In this document: one piece after another, positions 9,069-16,477 of the stretch
Position numbering within the stretch: the stretch's first letter is position 1
Layout of the letters: each line of letters starts with the position of its first letter
From: Poseidonibacter lekithochrous
Lineage (GTDB): Bacteria; Campylobacterota; Campylobacteria; Campylobacterales; Arcobacteraceae
Assembly (NCBI RefSeq): GCF_013283835.1
Contig: NZ_CP054052.1
Location: forward strand, 2,170,001-2,234,000
Length of the DNA stretch: 64,000 bases
Reading direction: 5' to 3'
Notes under the pieces: generated by a model
What the model saw: only the letters and a program-made list of their open reading frames with translations
The model's database searches: none
What the model was told of the DNA's origin: nothing
Position numbers and translations under genes: made by a program

Positions 9069-9710
9069 ATGCAAAACAAAAAAATTGTAATTATTTCAGT
9101 TATATGCCTTGTGGCATTGTTTTTTGTAGGTGGTTATATTTACAAAAATAAACAAAATGAACAAATAGCTTCAAATGTAAAAGCTAACTATTCAGCACTT
9201 GTTAGAGAGTATTCTTACGTAAAAGGTAATCCTGATGCAAAAGTAGAGCTAGTTGAGTTCTTAGACCCAGCTTGTGGAACTTGTGCACAGTTTCATCCAT
9301 ATGTAAAAGAGATTTTAAAGCAAAATAAAGGAAATCTAAAAGTAGTTTATAGATATGCTCCTTTTCATAAAAACTCAGATGAAATCGTAAAAATGCTTGA
9401 AGCTTCAAAAAAGCAAGGTAAGTATGAAGAGGTTTTAGATCTTGTACTTGTAACTCAAAGATATTGGGTAAAAAATCATGTTGGTCAATTAAACATTTTA
9501 TGGGAAATTCTTTTAAAATCAGAATTACTTGATATGAATAAATTAACTGATGATATGAAAGACCCTAAACTTGATGCAATTGTAAAACAAGATTTAGCAG
9601 ACGCTAAAACTTTAGGAGCATCAAAAACTCCATCATTCTTTGTAAATGGGAAACCATTAGAAACATTTGGTTTAGATCAATTAATTGATTTAATTCAATC
9701 TGAATTATAA
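9069..9710 (+). CDS. DsbA/DsbG-like thioredoxin-fold protein
   Basis: A 213-residue periplasmic, membrane-tethered thiol oxidoreductase. A transmembrane helix (residues 5-24) precedes a thioredoxin fold with active site CGTC at Cys69-Cys72 (context DPACGTCAQFHP) and a cis-proline loop SKTPSF near residue 190, both characteristic of the DsbA/BdbD family (Thioredoxin_4 type). A helical insertion lies between. Such proteins introduce or isomerise disulfides in exported proteins. No DsbB or DsbD partner is adjacent. The gene is monocistronic, ending in an intrinsic terminator. Confidence 0.87.
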   Translation: MQNKKIVIISVICLVALFFVGGYIYKNKQNEQIASNVKANYSALVREYSYVKGNPDAKVELVEFLDPACGTCAQFHPYVKEILKQNKGNLKVVYRYAPFHKNSDEIVKMLEASKKQGKYEEVLDLVLVTQRYWVKNHVGQLNILWEILLKSELLDMNKLTDDMKDPKLDAIVKQDLADAKTLGASKTPSFFVNGKPLETFGLDQLIDLIQSEL

Positions 9711-9731
9711 AAGAAGATTTACTCTTCTTTT
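9709..9731 (+). terminator. Intrinsic terminator
   Basis: A 9-bp stem AAAAGAAGA / TCTTCTTTT with a 5-base loop starts at the stop codon of the DsbA-like gene; the 3' arm itself supplies the T-run. Confidence 0.7.
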
Positions 9732-9795
9732 ATATACTCTCTTCATAAATAAAATACTGTGACAATGACAGTTATATTAAATTAGATAATTATTG

Positions 9796-9801
9796 TATAA
9801 T
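9796..9801 (+). promoter_or_regulatory. -10 box 7 bases before a start codon (possible leaderless mRNA)
   Basis: A consensus TATAAT ends seven bases before the ATG at 9808, so transcription would begin at or next to the start codon. No Shine-Dalgarno-like sequence is visible before that ATG. Confidence 0.45.
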
Positions 9802-9807
9802 AATTTC

Positions 9808-11091
9808 ATGAAAAAAAATATCGCTAAATATATTGAACAATTTGAACAAACTTTAAACTTTTCTGACCTTTCATGGTGGATTATAGATTATAAAAATGAC
9901 CCTGGATATTTTTATTGTAATAAAGTTATGGCTAATGCTTTTAATTTAGATATAAATGCCCAAAAACACTCAGTAGTTGACACTTGTCCAATTGCTGGAG
10001 ATTACATTAAAAATGTACATTTAGCTTCAACAAATAAAGCAAATTTAATCATAAAAGAGTACTTAGAACTTCTTAATCAAGAAAAAAAAGAGTACAACAA
10101 TACTTTCCCTTATTACGATAAAAATATTGATACTGTCAAATATTTTTCAAGTAAAGCCAAAGCTTTAGAATTAGATGAAGAAGGTAATGTAAGTATATTA
10201 TTTGGATTAATCGAAAATATTACTTCCAAAGAAACTCTTTCTAAAGAACTTAAAGAATATCACAATATTATTGATACAAATGTCATGACAGCAACTACGA
10301 ATACAAAAGGTATTATCCTTAATTGTAGTTCAGCATTATGTAATATTACAGGATATTCAAAAGAAGAATTAGTTGGTCAAAAATACAATATTTTAAAACA
10401 CCCAGATACTTCAGAAAAAATCTTTGAAAAAATGGAATTAGCCCTAGCAAAAGGCGAAATTTGGGAAAATGAAATTAAAAATCAGAAAAAAAATGGTGAA
10501 GAGTATTGGATAAAACTAATAGTATCTCCAATTTTTAATGAACAAGGCAAAATAAAAGCCTTTACAACTATTAATCAAGATATTACAGATAAAAAAATTA
10601 TTGAAAAACTATCAAAAAAAGATAAATTAACAAATCTTTATAATAGAGCTAAATTAGATATTTTATTAGAAAAAGAGCTACAAACTTTTGAGAGATATGA
10701 AACTAACTCCTCAATAATAATGCTTGATATTGACTATTTTAAATCAATAAATGATAATTACGGTCATCTAATTGGGGATAAAGTCTTAGTGCAAATTGCC
10801 TCTATTTTACGCTCAAATACCAGAATCACTGATTTTGTAGGAAGATGGGGCGGAGAAGAATTCCTAATCATTTGTCCAAATAGTGATATTGAAAATACAG
10901 AAAAAGTAGCTTCTAAATTAAAAGATGTATTAGAATTTTCAGATTTTGGAATGAAAAAAAATGTAACAGCAAGTTTTGGAATAAGTTCATACAAAGAAAA
11001 TGATACAGTTGACACCCTATTACAAAGAGCTGATAATGCTTTATACAATGCTAAAGAAAATGGAAGAAATACCGTAGAATTAATTCCTTAA
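9808..11091 (+). CDS. PAS-GGDEF diguanylate cyclase
   Basis: Cytoplasmic c-di-GMP synthase with two N-terminal sensory modules. Residues about 1-135 look like a first PAS-type domain, about 145-270 is a clear PAS/PAC (KGIILNCSSALCNITGYSKEELVG and the PAC-like ITDKK end), and about 275-427 is GGDEF with GGEEF. An RxxD inhibitory site (RITD) lies five residues before it. No membrane segment is seen. An in-frame TTG at 9793 would add five residues, but the ATG is preferred because the TTG lies within the predicted -10 box region. It is closely related in its catalytic domain to the partial cyclase at the left edge. Confidence 0.9.
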   Translation: MKKNIAKYIEQFEQTLNFSDLSWWIIDYKNDPGYFYCNKVMANAFNLDINAQKHSVVDTCPIAGDYIKNVHLASTNKANLIIKEYLELLNQEKKEYNNTFPYYDKNIDTVKYFSSKAKALELDEEGNVSILFGLIENITSKETLSKELKEYHNIIDTNVMTATTNTKGIILNCSSALCNITGYSKEELVGQKYNILKHPDTSEKIFEKMELALAKGEIWENEIKNQKKNGEEYWIKLIVSPIFNEQGKIKAFTTINQDITDKKIIEKLSKKDKLTNLYNRAKLDILLEKELQTFERYETNSSIIMLDIDYFKSINDNYGHLIGDKVLVQIASILRSNTRITDFVGRWGGEEFLIICPNSDIENTEKVASKLKDVLEFSDFGMKKNVTASFGISSYKENDTVDTLLQRADNALYNAKENGRNTVELIP

Positions 11092-11110
11092 AAAGAACAC
11101 CGCTTTAACA

Positions 11111-11150
11111 CTTTTCCTTTTTATAATATATAAATAAAAAAAAGGAAAAG
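11111..11150. repeat. 12-bp inverted repeat covering a ribosome binding site
   Basis: CTTTTCCTTTTT at 11111-11122 is perfectly complementary to AAAAAGGAAAAG at 11139-11150, with a 16-base loop. The right arm is the ribosome site of the 36-residue ORF at 11152. In a read-through transcript from the upstream cyclase the site would be sequestered. The loop contains TATAAT at 11122-11127, so a transcript starting locally would lack the left arm. Confidence 0.6.
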
Positions 11151-11151
11151 T

Positions 11152-11262
11152 ATGTACTTCTATATAATAATCCTAACTATCATAACAATATTTTCTATCT
11201 TTTACATATGCAATAGATCTGATGAATTTTGGCTAAATTTAAGTGAAAAAGACTTCCTATAA
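11152..11262 (+). CDS. Small single-pass membrane peptide (36 residues)
   Basis: A short ORF with convincing signals: a strong purine-rich ribosome site ending just before the ATG, a consensus -10 box about 25 bases upstream, and a coherent product. Residues 2-20 form one hydrophobic helix (starting MYFYIIILTIITIF), then a polar tail CNRSDEFWLNLSEKDFL. It stands alone between a cyclase gene and the glutamate mutase operon. No known family is recognised. Small membrane peptides of this type often modulate a membrane protein, but no partner can be named. A chance ORF is possible. Confidence 0.5.
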   Translation: MYFYIIILTIITIFSIFYICNRSDEFWLNLSEKDFL

Positions 11263-11407
11263 AAATAAAGAAATTAGGTATTAAGAGAGATTATAAAAAC
11301 TGTAATTTTTATATAATTAATATGAAACTTTGTTAAATATATGATTGTCTAATACTTTATCATAATTAGCACTTATACAAAACTAATAAAAATCTAACCA
11401 CTTTTTG

Positions 11408-11413
11408 GATAAT
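11408..11413 (+). promoter_or_regulatory. Likely -10 box of the glutamate mutase operon
   Basis: GATAAT preceded by a T-run (CTTTTTG) matches the Campylobacterota sigma70 pattern, in which a T-rich stretch replaces a -35 box. The leader to the ATG at 11468 would be about 48 bases. No cobalamin riboswitch core was seen in 11263-11467. Confidence 0.5.
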
Positions 11414-11467
11414 ATATCTGCCTTAAATAAAGAAGAAACTAATAAAAAAAGAATTTAGGTATATAAT

Positions 11468-11881
11468 ATGAAAGTAGTAACTGGCGTAGTAGGAAACGAC
11501 ATACACGTTGTAGCAAATAGACTTATCGAACTTTCACTTCAAGCAAGAGGATTCGAAGTATTTAACTTAGGTGTTAATACATACTTAGAAGAATTTGTTG
11601 ATGCAGTGATTGAAACTGATGCTGATATTTTATTAATATCATCACTAAATGGTGAAGCCGAAGGTTGGGCAAGAGAACTTAAAATTTTAAAATCAAAATA
11701 TGGAAGTCTTTTAGATGACGTTGTATTTATGATTGGTGGAAATTTAGTAGTTGGTACAGGAACAGCAGAAGATATTGTTCCAAGATTTAAAAACTATGGA
11801 TTTGACTTAGTATTCCATCAAGTTGACCTAAATACTGGTCTTGATGCATTAGAAGATTTTATGAAAGAGAGAAATAAATAG
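11468..11881 (+). CDS. glmS: Glutamate mutase sigma (S) subunit, cobalamin-binding
   Basis: The 137-residue B12-binding subunit of adenosylcobalamin-dependent glutamate mutase (methylaspartate mutase), which interconverts L-glutamate and 3-methylaspartate. The Rossmann-like fold carries the base-off motif as D11-I-H13-V-V-A16; His13 should ligate cobalt, but the usual glycine of DxHxxG is alanine here. The other cobalamin-tail contacts are present: the SSL element (ISSLNGEAEGW) and the GG element (IGGNLVVG). It is first in a tight operon with the E subunit, a MutL-type reactivase and an AMP ligase. Not to be confused with glucosamine-phosphate synthase, which shares the symbol. Confidence 0.88.
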   Translation: MKVVTGVVGNDIHVVANRLIELSLQARGFEVFNLGVNTYLEEFVDAVIETDADILLISSLNGEAEGWARELKILKSKYGSLLDDVVFMIGGNLVVGTGTAEDIVPRFKNYGFDLVFHQVDLNTGLDALEDFMKERNK

Positions 11882-13246
11882 ATGAGTTTATTGCAAGAAG
11901 AAAGAAATATCATATTAAACAATGAATATGTAGATAGATTTGATTTTGCAGAAGTTGAAGAGTTTGTAAAAAACGCTTCAAAAAACTTATTCATTTCTCA
12001 CAACTTTAAAACAAAAGATAAGATGTTAGTTCAGCCAAGAGGTGGATTCCCAACTTATGACAAAATGTTTGCACTTTACGAATTTTTTGATAAAGCAGAT
12101 GTAGATGTATTACCTTGTACTATTGATTCAAATACAAGATTAAATGACTACGAAACTGCAAAGAAGATGTTAAGACTTTCAGAAGAAAATGAAGTAGATA
12201 TGTTAAATGGATATCCACTAGTAACTCATGGATATAGAAATACTAGAAAAATGATGACTCATTTTGATAAACCTATTTCTTTAAGACATGGTACTCCTGA
12301 TGCTAGACTTTTAATTGAAACTGCAATTGCTTCTGGTATTTTTGAAATTGAAGGTGGACCAATTACTTACCTTTTACCATATTCAAAAAACTTCCCATTA
12401 GATAAAGCCTTTTTATACTGGAAATATGTTGAGAGAGTTTGTGCTGATTACTCAAAACTAAATGAACCTATTAATAGAGAATCATTTGGACCATTAACAG
12501 CAACACTTGTTCCACCTTGTATTACTATTGTAATTCAATTACTTGAGATGTTATTATCACTTGAAGAAGGTGTAAAATCATTCTCTGTTTCATTCTCACA
12601 AACAGGTTCTATGAACCAAGATATTGTAATGGGTGCAGTAATTAAAAAACTAGCAAAACATTATGCTCATGAAATTGGTGTAACTGATGCTGATATTCAC
12701 TTAGTTTATCACCAATGGATGGGTGCTTTCCCAATGGATCCAAACTTTGCAGGACAATTAATTAATATGTCAACTGTAATTGCATCTATGGTTGGAGCAA
12801 ATAAACTTATTACAAAAACAAAACAAGAAGCTTCTGGAATTCCTACAAAAGAAGCAAATGCTGAAACAGTAGCAAACACTCAATATTTATTAAGAATCTT
12901 AAATGGTTTACCAAATATAGTAGATGAAGAGGAAGAAGAGATTTTAACTTTAGAAGTAATGGCAATTATGGAAGCTGTATTTAATGATAAAGCTGACACA
13001 TTATGGAGAAAAGTATTTAACTCAATTAAAAATGGAACTATTGACGTACCATTCTCTCCTCATATTATTAATAATAATGAAATGATTACAATTAGAGATA
13101 AAAAGAAAAATATTAGAATTATCAAAAAAGGAAAAGTTCCAATTCCTGATAGATGTTTTGAATATGAAAAAGCCCAATGTGACTTAACAAAAGATACGAC
13201 TTCAATCGTAAATGATATTATCCATGATATAGGGATTATGCAATAA
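11882..13246 (+). CDS. glmE: Glutamate mutase epsilon (E) subunit
   Basis: The catalytic TIM-barrel subunit of glutamate mutase, 454 residues against about 483 in the clostridial enzyme. It binds the substrate and pairs with the S subunit, with adenosylcobalamin between them. Family features visible are RHGTPDARLLIETAIASG with the substrate-contacting arginines, FEIEGGPITYLLPYSK, and the Gly/Gln-rich FSQTGSMNQDIVMGA. It begins directly after the S-subunit stop codon. The C-terminal 60 residues (IPIPDRCFEYEKAQ-type region) are somewhat basic. A methylaspartate ammonia-lyase, the usual next enzyme, is absent from the neighbourhood. Confidence 0.9.
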   Translation: MSLLQEERNIILNNEYVDRFDFAEVEEFVKNASKNLFISHNFKTKDKMLVQPRGGFPTYDKMFALYEFFDKADVDVLPCTIDSNTRLNDYETAKKMLRLSEENEVDMLNGYPLVTHGYRNTRKMMTHFDKPISLRHGTPDARLLIETAIASGIFEIEGGPITYLLPYSKNFPLDKAFLYWKYVERVCADYSKLNEPINRESFGPLTATLVPPCITIVIQLLEMLLSLEEGVKSFSVSFSQTGSMNQDIVMGAVIKKLAKHYAHEIGVTDADIHLVYHQWMGAFPMDPNFAGQLINMSTVIASMVGANKLITKTKQEASGIPTKEANAETVANTQYLLRILNGLPNIVDEEEEEILTLEVMAIMEAVFNDKADTLWRKVFNSIKNGTIDVPFSPHIINNNEMITIRDKKKNIRIIKKGKVPIPDRCFEYEKAQCDLTKDTTSIVNDIIHDIGIMQ

Positions 13247-14448
13247 TGAGCCAAGTAAACGAAAACACAAATGACAAACTATTAATTGATGTGGGAAGTA
13301 CTTATTTTAAAATGAGTACTTCAAAAGGTGTTGAGCAACACTTTAGAGATTTCAACAAAGATATTTTTGATGATTTAACATACAAATGTGGTGATACAAT
13401 TAATGCTTATGAAAAAGAAGATGTATATATTTGTTCATCAGCAAATGGTGGATTAAGTACACTTATTATTGGAATTTCTAATTCATTTTCATTAAAATAT
13501 GCAACTAATATTGCTTTTAACTCTGGTATTAATATTATTGATACTGTTTTAAATAAAGATATTGATACAACTTCAAGACCAAGCGAATTAATCGATGTTG
13601 TTATAGTTGTTGGAGGAATTGATTCAGTTTCTAAAATCTTTGATGAAAAACTATTTAACTTTTTAAATGATATTAACTACTCAAATATTGTTTATGTAGG
13701 AAGCAAAAAAGAAGCTCCTTATTTAAGTGAAAATATTGAGAATTTAGTAGTTTTACCAAATATTATTACAAATAAACTTCATGTTGAAGAAGAAAATTTA
13801 AAAGAGTATTTAACAAACCTATACCAAGCAGATATTATGGGGAAAGAAGATATCAAACACCTATATGATATTACTTCAAACCAAATCTTCTCAACTCCAT
13901 ATATTGTAAATAAAACATTACCATATATTGGTTCTAAATTTACAGTTGCTAATCCATATATTCTTATTGATATTGGTGGAGCAACAACAGATATTCACTA
14001 CTCAAAAGATTTAGTAGATGAAAATATGGTTACAGAAAATGAATATGATAGATTAGTATTCAAAAAACTTGGGGTTTATAAATCAAAAGAGTCTTTAATT
14101 TTTGCAGCTAAAAATAATGAATTTGTATATGAATTATTAGCTCACTTAAAAGTTACAGAACATATCTTTGACGAGACAAGCGAAAAAGCAACTACTATTT
14201 TAATGCAATTAGCAATTTTCTTAGTACTTTGTAAAGTATCAACTTATAGAAAAGCATATATCAATTTAAAATTACATGCACTAAATTCAATCGTATTTAC
14301 AGGTGGAATATCTAAAGTATTAAAGCCGGAAGAAATTGAAGATATTGTATCATTTTTCTATCAAAAAATATTAAGTTCACAACATAATCCAAACATCGTA
14401 ATGGATAGTAATTACGATATCTGGACTCTTGGCGTGAAAGAAAAATAA
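13246..14448 (+). CDS. glmL: Glutamate mutase accessory ATPase (MutL/GlmL-like)
   Basis: A 400-residue actin-fold ATPase of the MutL family, thought to reactivate or reload the coenzyme B12 mutase. Phosphate loops are visible as DVGSTYFKM near the N-terminus (residue about 14) and DIGGATTDIHYS near residue 245, with an adenosine-type loop VFTGGISKVL near residue 348. It overlaps the E-subunit gene by one base (TAATG), indicating coupling. It is shorter than typical GlmL (about 460). The position between the E subunit and the ligase is consistent with a dedicated chaperone for this mutase. Confidence 0.84.
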   Translation: MSQVNENTNDKLLIDVGSTYFKMSTSKGVEQHFRDFNKDIFDDLTYKCGDTINAYEKEDVYICSSANGGLSTLIIGISNSFSLKYATNIAFNSGINIIDTVLNKDIDTTSRPSELIDVVIVVGGIDSVSKIFDEKLFNFLNDINYSNIVYVGSKKEAPYLSENIENLVVLPNIITNKLHVEEENLKEYLTNLYQADIMGKEDIKHLYDITSNQIFSTPYIVNKTLPYIGSKFTVANPYILIDIGGATTDIHYSKDLVDENMVTENEYDRLVFKKLGVYKSKESLIFAAKNNEFVYELLAHLKVTEHIFDETSEKATTILMQLAIFLVLCKVSTYRKAYINLKLHALNSIVFTGGISKVLKPEEIEDIVSFFYQKILSSQHNPNIVMDSNYDIWTLGVKEK

Positions 14449-14460
14449 AAGGAAATATAA

Positions 14461-16026
14461 ATGTCTATTAACTGTATTAGAACTTTAATTGAAGATGCTG
14501 CATTATCTCATGGAGATAAAACAGCAATAACTTTCAATTCAAAAAATATTTCATACAACGAACTATTAAAAAAAGTAAATCAAGTTGCCTTTTATTTAAA
14601 AGAATTAGATTTACCAAAAGGAACTAGAGTTGGAGTTTATTCTACAAAAGGAATAGACCAAGTTATTGCAATTCTTGCAATTTTATCTACGGATTATGTA
14701 TTAGTTCCTTTAACAAAACTATTAAAATCTGAACAAGTAGAATATATCACTAATGATTGTAATATCAAATGTATTATTACAGATAAACTTGAAAGCATTG
14801 AAAAAATTAATTTTGATGGTCATATTATCTCTTATGAAACAACACAAAAAGATATTCCATCTTTTGAAGAGATTTATAAATACTACAACAAACCATATTT
14901 TCATGATGTAAATGGTCATGATAATGCAGTAATTACTTATTCATTTGGTATTACAGGACAACCTAAAGGTATCGTAATTTCTCATAGAAATTTAATTGAT
15001 TCTGCAAGAGTTGTATCTCAGTATTTAGATTTAAATGAAGATGATGTAATCTCTGGAACGTTAATTTTCAATCTTGATTATGGTTTAAATCAAATCTTTT
15101 GTACATTATATAAAAGAGCAACATTAGCTTTACATAGATTAATTTTAGCTAATGATTTCTTCAATCATTTAATTAATGATAATGTAACAGTAGTACCATT
15201 AATGCCTATTAATATAACTTCAATGTTTGATGAAGATGAACATAGACTTCCAAGTATTGAACTATTATCAAAAGTAAGAATTCTTACATCTTCAGGTGGA
15301 AATGTAACGCAAAAGATGTTAAAAGATTTAGATAAATTCTTCCCTGATGCGAAGTTTTATTCTATGCATGGTTTAACAGAAGCATTTAGATCAACATACT
15401 TAGACCCCTCACAAATTCATATTAGACCTGATTCAATTGGAAAAGCAATTCCTGATGTTGAGTTATATGTAATTAATGAAGAAGGTAAAGAGTGTGGACT
15501 TAGAGAAGTTGGTGAATTAATCCATAGAGGTGGTTACATCTATAAAGGATTCTGGAATGCACCAATTGAAACTAGTGAGAGATTCAAATCTATTCAAATT
15601 CTTAAAAATGTAATTGACTTAGATGGGCAATTAGCAGATGAAACTGTAATTGCTACAGGAGATTATGTATATAAAGATGAAGAAGGTTATTTCTACTTTG
15701 TATCTAGACATGATGACATGATTAAAACAAGAGGATTTAGAGTAAGTCCTTATGAAATTGAATCAGTTGTAGCTAAAAATATCAAAGAGATTGACCAATG
15801 TGCTGTATTCTCAGTAGAGAATCCAGATATTGAAGAAGAGATTGTTTTAGTATATAGTGCACAAAATGAATTAGCTCCAAAAGAGATTAATTTTGAGCTT
15901 AAAAAACATCTTGCATCATATATGATACCAACTCAAATAATCTATAAAAGGTCACTTCCACTAGTACCTTCTGACAAAAATAAAGTAAATAAAGAAGAAT
16001 TAAAAAAAGAACTTCTTACTAAATAA
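14461..16026 (+). CDS. AMP-forming acyl/amino-acid ligase linked to glutamate mutase
   Basis: A 521-residue adenylate-forming enzyme (ANL superfamily). The phosphate loop at 161-170 is SFGITGQPKG instead of the usual SG-S/T-TG pattern, and the downstream motifs are intact: HGLTEAFRST, TGDYVYKDEEG, a hinge near RGFRVSP, and a C-terminal lysine in SDKNKVNKEE. Overall wording (ISHRNLI, DYGLNQ, LTEAFRSTYL, RPDSIGKAIP) resembles the acyl-CoA ligases of exosortase-A/PEP-CTERM loci. It starts 12 bases after the reactivase gene, so it likely activates the mutase product or a derivative. The acceptor (CoA, carrier protein or amine) cannot be told from sequence. Confidence 0.8.
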   Translation: MSINCIRTLIEDAALSHGDKTAITFNSKNISYNELLKKVNQVAFYLKELDLPKGTRVGVYSTKGIDQVIAILAILSTDYVLVPLTKLLKSEQVEYITNDCNIKCIITDKLESIEKINFDGHIISYETTQKDIPSFEEIYKYYNKPYFHDVNGHDNAVITYSFGITGQPKGIVISHRNLIDSARVVSQYLDLNEDDVISGTLIFNLDYGLNQIFCTLYKRATLALHRLILANDFFNHLINDNVTVVPLMPINITSMFDEDEHRLPSIELLSKVRILTSSGGNVTQKMLKDLDKFFPDAKFYSMHGLTEAFRSTYLDPSQIHIRPDSIGKAIPDVELYVINEEGKECGLREVGELIHRGGYIYKGFWNAPIETSERFKSIQILKNVIDLDGQLADETVIATGDYVYKDEEGYFYFVSRHDDMIKTRGFRVSPYEIESVVAKNIKEIDQCAVFSVENPDIEEEIVLVYSAQNELAPKEINFELKKHLASYMIPTQIIYKRSLPLVPSDKNKVNKEELKKELLTK

Positions 16027-16030
16027 ATTA

Positions 16031-16056
16031 AAATATAGCATTTTTGCTATATTTTT
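16031..16056 (+). terminator. Intrinsic terminator of the mutase operon
   Basis: A 10-bp stem AAATATAGCA / TGCTATATTT with a TTTT loop, followed by T-rich sequence, directly after the ligase gene. Confidence 0.8.
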
Positions 16057-16103
16057 CTACTTTTCTACTATTTTTCCACTTTTATTGACTAGAATCAAGT
16101 ACT

Positions 16104-16109
16104 TATAAT
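16104..16109 (+). promoter_or_regulatory. -10 box of the cytochrome c gene
   Basis: Consensus TATAAT about 53 bases before the cytochrome start, with TTGACT at 16085-16090 at a short 13-base spacing, so the -35 assignment is doubtful. Confidence 0.5.
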
Positions 16110-16161
16110 AAGAAATTCATTAAAATGTATCTTATTAAAAAACAATGTAGAAGGATTTAAT

Positions 16162-16443
16162 ATGAAAAAACTAGTAATCGCAGCATCTTTATTAACTGCA
16201 GCATGTGTAGCATTCGCTAACCCATACGCTAAGTGTGCAGGTTGTCACGGAGCAAATGGTGAGAAAGTAGCATTAGGAAAATCTAAAGTAATTAAAGATA
16301 TGTCTAAAGCTGATTTCATTGGTGCATTAAAAGGTTATAAAGATGGTTCTTACGGTGGACCAATGAAAGGTTTAATGAAAGGTCAAGTAGCTTCATTATC
16401 TGACGCTGACATCGAAGCAATCGCTAACCAAATCGTTAAGTAA
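16162..16443 (+). CDS. Small class I c-type cytochrome (c553-like)
   Basis: A 93-residue periplasmic electron carrier. A cleavable signal peptide (about 19 residues, ending AFA) is followed closely by the haem c site C25-A-G-C28-H29 and a likely distal Met ligand in GGPMKGLMKG (Met68 or Met72). The compact size and K-rich surface match cytochrome c553, which feeds cytochrome oxidases or other reductases in Campylobacterota. It has its own promoter region and terminator. The ribosome site is AGAAGGA, and codon use is noticeably richer in preferred codons than its neighbours, suggesting high expression. Confidence 0.93.
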   Translation: MKKLVIAASLLTAACVAFANPYAKCAGCHGANGEKVALGKSKVIKDMSKADFIGALKGYKDGSYGGPMKGLMKGQVASLSDADIEAIANQIVK

Positions 16444-16455
16444 TTGTTCTTATGG

Positions 16456-16477
16456 TAACTAGGCTTCGGTCTAGTTA
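16456..16477. terminator. UUCG-tetraloop terminator, shared by convergent genes
   Basis: Stem TAACTAGGC / GTCTAGTTA closed by a TTCG loop (one G-T wobble) between the cytochrome gene and the convergent GGDEF gene; its right arm contains the stop codon of the latter. Confidence 0.7.

Noticed and set aside
11263-11467. Cobalamin riboswitch upstream of the glutamate mutase operon
   Set aside because: No B12-box or conserved pseudoknot core is visible; the region is plain AT-rich promoter sequence.
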